Shown here: positions 56,583 to 64,000 of the stretch, one piece after another
Position numbering within the stretch: the stretch's first letter is position 1
How the letters are laid out: every line of letters starts with the position of its first letter
Assembly: GCF_020382885.2 (NCBI RefSeq)
Contig: NC_058501.1
Coordinates: 17,170,001 to 17,234,000 of the forward strand
Reading direction: 5' to 3'
DNA: 64,000 nt
Origin: Scatophagus argus
Taxonomy: Eukaryota; Chordata; Actinopteri; Scatophagidae
Notes under the pieces: model-generated
Told to the model about the DNA's origin: nothing
What the model saw: the letters and a program-made list of their open reading frames with translations, nothing else
The model's database searches: none
Made by a program: the position numbers and the translations under genes

Positions 56583-58929
56583 ATGCCAACTGTCTCCACT
56601 GTCAATCTCACGGCACCACTCCTCCTCCTGTTGCTATGGGCAACCCACCCAACCATGGCAACCAACTGGCTGTAAGTCTAGCGTGCGAGGGAGGAAGAGA
56701 AAGAGGGAGTTTGTTTGTCATGCTATAACTTTTAAAAGATGGTGACATGTCTCTAAATCTCTTTCAGCTGCTCCCCTCACTTTCTTTGTCTCACTCCTGG
56801 TGACCTTTTCTCTTTTCTTTCTTTCTGCCTTCTCTATCTTCTTTGCCTTGCTCTTCCCCTTGTTTCCATCCTCTCTAAAACTCTGCTCGGTTGTTACCTC
56901 TCCATCCTTTTTGTTCCCTCTTTTCTCTTCTTCATGTGCTCTTCCTCTTTCACTCCCACCCCTTTCCTTCGCTATGCATTCTCTTTCTGCACTTAGCCCA
57001 ATAATTTCCCTTGCCAAACATACTCTGGGTCACTTCACCACTCCTTGCCTTCTGTTTTCCAGCTCCCTGGCGAGGCTGCCTCGCTCCAGGCCCGTGTCTG
57101 GTGCTGCCCCATGTGCACGGCTGAGGGGCCTGACCCCAGGGCAGGTGGGGGTGTGCAGGGCGCGAGGGGAGGTCATGGAGTCCGTACGCAAGGCAGCCGA
57201 GATGGTCATAGAAGAGGTATGGTCGGAGAACAATAAAGCCTCATGGTCGTGACCTGTAGCCATTAACGCAGGCCTCAAAATACAGACAAATTCCATAATG
57301 CCATCACTATCAGCATTATCAGTGAATGTTGGATCTGATGAATTTTACGTGACAGCCTTGTGAGCTTACGGTTATGCACCGTCACGGTTTACCACAGTGC
57401 CAGCACCAGTTCAGGAATCGCCGCTGGAACTGTTCCACCACCCCACGTGGGATCAATGTATTCGGGAGAGTCATGAACCAAGGTATCCTCATGTTAAAAT
57501 CATGTCACAGAGAACTACCTGCTGACAAATCCAGATATCTAGAAACCCTCATGTGCACTGCAAAATAAGAACCTCTGCTTTGGATTCAGGGACTCGTGAG
57601 GCGGCCTTTGTGCACGCTCTGTCCTCAGCAGCCGTGGCAGTGGCTGTGACCCGAGCCTGCACCCGCGGGGAGCTGGAAAGGTGTGGCTGTGACAGGAAGG
57701 TCAGGGGGGTCAGTCCCGAGGGTGAGCTTTAATTCCTTGCATGACAATTTAGCTTGTAAATCCACACTGAGTTACGAAAACATAGGGAAAAAAAAATTAT
57801 TATTTTTTAAGTGATGTCTACATCCCTGGCGGTGATGTCACAGCTGGTATTTTCTCAACAGCTGTCACAAGCAAAACGCTTGTGCTGATTGGCCACAAGT
57901 GCAATATAAAAGACTGGCAGTCAGCAGTCTAACACCTGCTTTTGCCTTGCCTTGATTCAACGGTGGATCTACAGTTTAACAGCCATCTTTTTAAGTTGTT
58001 GAAAATTTAAATTTGCATTTGGTTCATGGGTGCAATTATTCACTGTACTCTGTCTCCAACCACAGGATTCCAGTGGTCAGGGTGCAGTGACAACCTGTCC
58101 TACGGTGTGGCTTTCTCCCAAACATTTGTGGATGAACCAGAACGAGCCAAGGGGCTGTCAGCAGGGCGACCACTCATGAACCTCCATAACAACGAGGCTG
58201 GTCGAAAGGTTGGTGGCAGCGTTCTTTGACAATATCTCAGTTAATTTCAAACTTTGTGATTTGCTACCCTTGTATTCATTATCCTCGTACCCTCAGGCCA
58301 TCCTTCACAACATGCAGGTGGAGTGTAAGTGTCATGGCGTCTCTGGTTCCTGTGAGCTGAGGACCTGCTGGAAGGTTATGCCTCCATTCAGGCGTGTCGG
58401 CGCTGTGCTCAAGGAACGCTTTGATGGAGCCACAGAGGTATCAGAATACACCACAACCTCCTATGAAACCTTCAAAGTTTTAAGGCTGTCTAGCTCTCAA
58501 CAGTATTCCCCTCTTAGGTTCGCCTGACCCGTATAGGATCCAGGACGGCCCTGCTCCCACGTGATCCCCAGGTCAAACCCCCTGCTGCCAGAGACCTTCT
58601 GTACCTTGCGCCCTCTCCAGATTTCTGCCATTTGGACCCTGAGAACGGTATCCCTGGGACTGCTGGCAGGAGATGTAACGGTAAGAGCAAGGGAAAGACC
58701 ATTTTAAAGAAAAACAATTGAAATAATCCAACTTATCAAAACAATTACAACACACCCAGGAACCTCTCGGCTGGCTCCAGATGGCTGTGAGCTGGTGTGC
58801 TGTGGACCAGGATACAGAGCGGGCCGGGCTGAAGTGGTGCAGCGCTGCTCCTGCAAGTTTTCCTGGTGCTGCTCAGTCCGCTGCCAGCAGTGCAAAAACA
58901 CAGTCACCATTCACACCTGCAGAGTCTAA
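56583..58929 (+). CDS. wnt4b: Wnt4b secreted signalling protein, 358 aa
   Basis: Secreted, lipid-modified ligand for Frizzled receptors. Eight exons: 56583-56671, 57063-57216, 57398-57482, 57590-57721, 58066-58208, 58297-58437, 58518-58680 and 58760-58929 (stop TAA). Exon 1 encodes a signal peptide (ATG at 56583, then [13 protein letters not shown]) and ends NWL, matching the SNWLYLAKL junction of WNT4. Later landmarks: [71 protein letters not shown] (its serine is the lipid-attachment site) and the cysteine-rich end [16 protein letters not shown]. The core text points to Wnt4; the divergent N- and C-terminal parts fit the fish-specific wnt4b paralogue. It is divergent from chd4 and convergent with the cdc42-like gene. 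Confidence 0.93.
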
Positions 58930-61221
58930 GAGGGCCCAAGCAAGACCAAACTGCCCGAGCAGAAAGAAACAAAACATCTACTCGACAGACACTCGCAAAC
59001 ACAAGATGGGATAAGGGTGATACAATAATTAATTACAGTAATTAATTCAGACTTTTGCCCAAAATTATCTTAAAATCTGGCCAAAGGCAGTCTTAATTTA
59101 ACTCATTTTCGAGTGCAGTGAGGCCAAAGTTTGAGGACTCTGTTGTAAAAGCTAAAAAGTAAGTACATGTAATAACAAAAAAACAATGAGTAAGCATCAA
59201 CAGTAAGCGAGCTACACACAAAAATCACCTTCAGAAACAGACGGGTGGGCAGGCACAGACATGCACATACACATGAACACACTCCACAGTTAATCTCATA
59301 TTGACAAAGCTTTAAAAGCGGAACTTAACCAGAACTAACAAGGAAGCATTGCAGCACTGTCTTTTTTTTTTATCATTTTATTTTATGCCAACTATTCGCA
59401 TTGTGTCATAGACTAGCAGGTCTTTGATCACTGACTGTATTTATGTCTTCTTCTCTCTTCTGGTTTATTTATTTATCTATCCAAGTCGTTTCTTCACTTC
59501 AACCTCCAGCAGCTAAATCTTGTATCAAGAATAACTTTTACTTACATCAGTGTCTGTCTTGTGTATGGTCCCTCACCTTCACGTGAAACTCTTCTGTATG
59601 TTTATGCACAATCAGTGTGTTTAGGTCTGTTAAAAAATCTAATAAATACAATAGTTTTATCCATAATATATTTATTGTGTTTCTTATTGGCCAGACATGT
59701 AAAATATTGTCACATGTGGTATTTCTGAACTGCAAAGTTAAAGCAACCCTGTGGAGTTTTTGACCACTGGAGGCACTGCAACCATGCTTGTAGTTTGGAG
59801 CCTTTCACAAAATGTGTCCCTTACCTTTGTACAGATTTTTTTTTATTGATGTTTGTTTGCTTTTTCTTTTCACCTCTATCCATTGAAGCACTGTGATAGA
59901 CATGTCTGTCAACTGCAGAGGGTGATAAAGCAAGTGTGTAGTGCATGCAAGCTGTAAATCGCAGACTGACTTGTAATCTTGCAATGCATCAGCAACAGAC
60001 AGGAAGAGGGCCGCTAGTTGCTGTAAACAATGCTGGTTTCATAATATTCAAAGCCTAATTTTGATTTATAACAAAGATCATGTATTTAACACATTTGTCA
60101 GGCCTCAGTGATATACATAATATGTTTTAGTGAGAATGTATAGAACTGTGTGTTCGCAAGAAAAACTTCATATATATATCGTGCCTATGCTGTGATTAAC
60201 TAGAATTTTCTCTCATGATTTGTCATACATGCAGCATTCTCCCTCATACATAAAAAACAATGGCTGCTATCCATGTCATTAAACCATTTTATTAAAAATA
60301 TCCTGTGATTACAAACACCCAGAATTTTACTAGCAAAGGTTATCCTCTCAATCTCTATCAAGATCAAGATCTATTCAAAATATTACAACTTAATTTGTTA
60401 TATTATCAGTCGCTCAAAGTTGGTGGTCTACCAATAAAAAAAAAAAAAAAAATCATGATAAAATAAAAACTCAAGTTTCAAAATGAATAACTGCTAAAAT
60501 TTTTCCCAAAACAGAGTCACAGAATTAATACAATATACACAAAAGAAGAATAAAATAGAAATTCATGAGTCAACTGAAGAAGTGAAAATTGGTGAAAATG
60601 CACTTAGCCTCCCCAAAAGTCTCTGGGAATTGGAAGAAAGTAACCATCACGGACATCTGCCTTTGTTTGGAGTGACAATAAATCTCTTGTGCTTTCGAAA
60701 TTCAATCTAACGTGATCAAAAAAGAAAGCAAATAGAGTACCACTTTACAATAAATTGCCCCTTTAAATGTACTCACCAAAGTTCACTAAAAAAAACCCCA
60801 ATAGGTAAAGCAAAGAAAAAGTAGAGAAAAAGACAGAAGAGGGCAAAGGCAACTAGATAAAATAATCTCTCACTCTCTCTTTTTGTTTTTTTTAAATGGA
60901 GCAACAGTGGCAGGCAGGGGGGGCCTGCCCCACCTGAATATTTGTAGAGAAAACACTGCAATTTTAAAAGCTTTCACAAAAAAGGACATAGGTGACATTT
61001 ACTGAATGCTGAAGTTTTGCTCCCTCAGCCTCATTCAAAGTTTATTCAGAAGGCACAATCAGTGTACACGTGTATTAGAATAAGTCTCAACGGCATTGTA
61101 CCTTCCTTCCCCTTTTGCTTATGTCCTTTTTTTTTTTTCAACATGGCCATTGCTCTTTGTGATGTTTTGATTCACCTCATCTATTTCTTAAACCATCATA
61201 TCTCTCACTGTTGTTGTTCAT
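58930..61221. other. Convergent spacer between wnt4b and the cdc42-like gene
   Basis: Holds both 3' UTRs. A plus-strand AATAAA at 59641-59646 ends wnt4b about 710 nt past its stop. A minus-strand AATAAA at 60293-60288 could end the cdc42-like gene about 930 nt past its stop. No other gene seen. Confidence 0.55.
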
Positions 61222-62834
<1,613 letters not shown>

Positions 62835-64000
62835 CTACAGGGATAAAGAGAAAACAGGAACCATCAAAAGAATGTCAAAAAGTGCAGCATTTCACTCATT
62901 TAGGCTAAATGTTATCTCCATGAGGATAATGGCCATATGGTATGGCTCCCCATACAACCACATGAAGAACAGCTGTGGATACATCAACAGATCGGTCAAT
63001 ATTACGAGTAACAGGCCATTTTGAGAAATACAGTTACTAGTTGGTTCCTGAATTACTTACATTAGCTCTAACTTTAACAGCTGCGACATTATGATGCTGC
63101 TCAACAGTGATGCATCAATGATCGCAATCCACTTCATGCAACAAACCGCTGTGAAAGGGGGCAGCTCCGATGCACAATGAGTACTTTTACTCCACAAAAA
63201 TACACATATGAGGCAACCCTGCAATATCTGAAGTAGTCAAACTCAGCCAGGTACGACATCAGATTGCTTCTTCACAGATCACAGTTGATGATCAATAAGT
63301 ATAACAGAAAAAATATAACACCACAGTTTGTTTTACCTTAAGTATGTTGTGCCTATAATACTAAAGTAACGATCATGTGAAAAAAGATGAGATAGAAAAA
63401 TCTTTGTGATCTTGTGAAGTGCTTTTTCATATTCGGGAGTGCCGGAAAGACCAACAAACTGTACCAATATTTATAAAAACGGACATACAGAACTAGTCTC
63501 AACTGTAAAACCATGTAGTTTGTCCCTTACAGACGTGTAACCTGAGTATTAATGTTCTCGACCATTTTTTAAGCAAACAACAAAATGTTAAAATATAAGC
63601 AGAAGTGGATAGGATTGGGATGATTTCTTAGTTAGAGTTGCGGTACCCTCGTGTTATTTTAGTATTCCCATTTTGTGGTGCTTAGCGTGCTAAGTAACTT
63701 GGGCTTCACTAAGTCAGGTAAAGCGCGACGGAAGAAATAAGATTAATCTTCACATTAGTCACTCTATGCTTGTTATTACATGTGCATGCCAAACATTATT
63801 GATGACAGTGAATCGCTTCCGCATAGGCTACATACCAGAACTGCGAAAGAAAAAACGACGGCCTATTAGCCCAATGTAGCTAATTTAGAAGCGGATACTG
63901 CTCAACACTTCCGCTAAATAAGCAGTTCATCGGACAAAATGAGGGCTGAGAAGTCCTAAAACTTTAAACATAAATTGAGTCGCAATAATCAACCTAAAAC
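62835..64000. other. cdc42l: 5' region of the cdc42-like gene
   Basis: The start codon lies 12 nt or so after a plausible acceptor-like stretch, so at least one non-coding 5' exon is expected further up, perhaps near 63830-63950, as in other CDC42 genes. I cannot fix its edges. Nothing else recognised to the window end. Confidence 0.35.

Noticed and set aside
56632-56647. RFX-like palindrome GTTGCTATGGGCAAC near the wnt4b start
   Set aside because: It lies inside wnt4b exon 1 and encodes part of the signal peptide (LLWAT), so coding sequence explains it.

Overview
This window looks like a piece of a ray-finned fish (teleost) chromosome. Genes are split into many short exons with GT-AG introns. 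Introns and spacers are AT-rich, carry long (CA)n/(TG)n tracts, a decayed Tc1-like transposon and dispersed repeats of types common in teleosts. The proteins are clear vertebrate orthologues. I rebuilt exons by hand from splice sites, reading phase and remembered family sequence.

Layout: (1) ~130-4150, plus strand: last exons of a single-pass membrane receptor whose 5' part lies outside the window. (2) 7052-4858, minus: a cellular retinol-binding protein (rbp5-like), 4 exons, tail-to-tail with the receptor. (3) 24699-8615, minus: ptpn6 (SHP-1), a complete 582-residue reading frame in 15 coding exons. (4) ~24.7-30.7 kb: spacer with a broken Tc1 transposase, a 45-base A run, repeat fragments and one orphan exon-like open segment. 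(5) 49246-30695, minus: chd4, about 39 coding exons, the Mi-2 ATPase of the NuRD complex, with a possible extra phase-compatible exon in one intron. (6) ~49.2-56.6 kb: a 7.3-kb spacer between the divergent chd4 and wnt4b genes, holding a six-copy motif cluster, an old tandem duplication and a long uncharacterised ORF. (7) 56583-58929, plus: wnt4b, 8 exons, complete. (8) 62834-61222, minus: a Cdc42-like Rho GTPase, 5 coding exons, complete and tail-to-tail with wnt4b.

Synteny supports the calls. CHD4, PTPN6, RBP5 and several TNF-receptor genes sit together on human 12p13. The convergent WNT4-CDC42 pair sits on human 1p36. The window joins the 12p13-type block to a second WNT4-CDC42 pair, as expected if fish kept a duplicate of that pair that mammals lost (inference).

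The genes do not form one pathway. Chd4 is a chromatin remodeller, Ptpn6 damps tyrosine-kinase signalling in blood cells, Rbp5 carries retinol, Wnt4b is a secreted morphogen and the Cdc42-like GTPase controls actin and polarity. The main new observations are a 99-nt phase-1 exon candidate inside chd4, six same-direction CCATAATA motifs upstream of chd4, the tandem duplication beside them, and two exon-like segments I could not assign to a gene.
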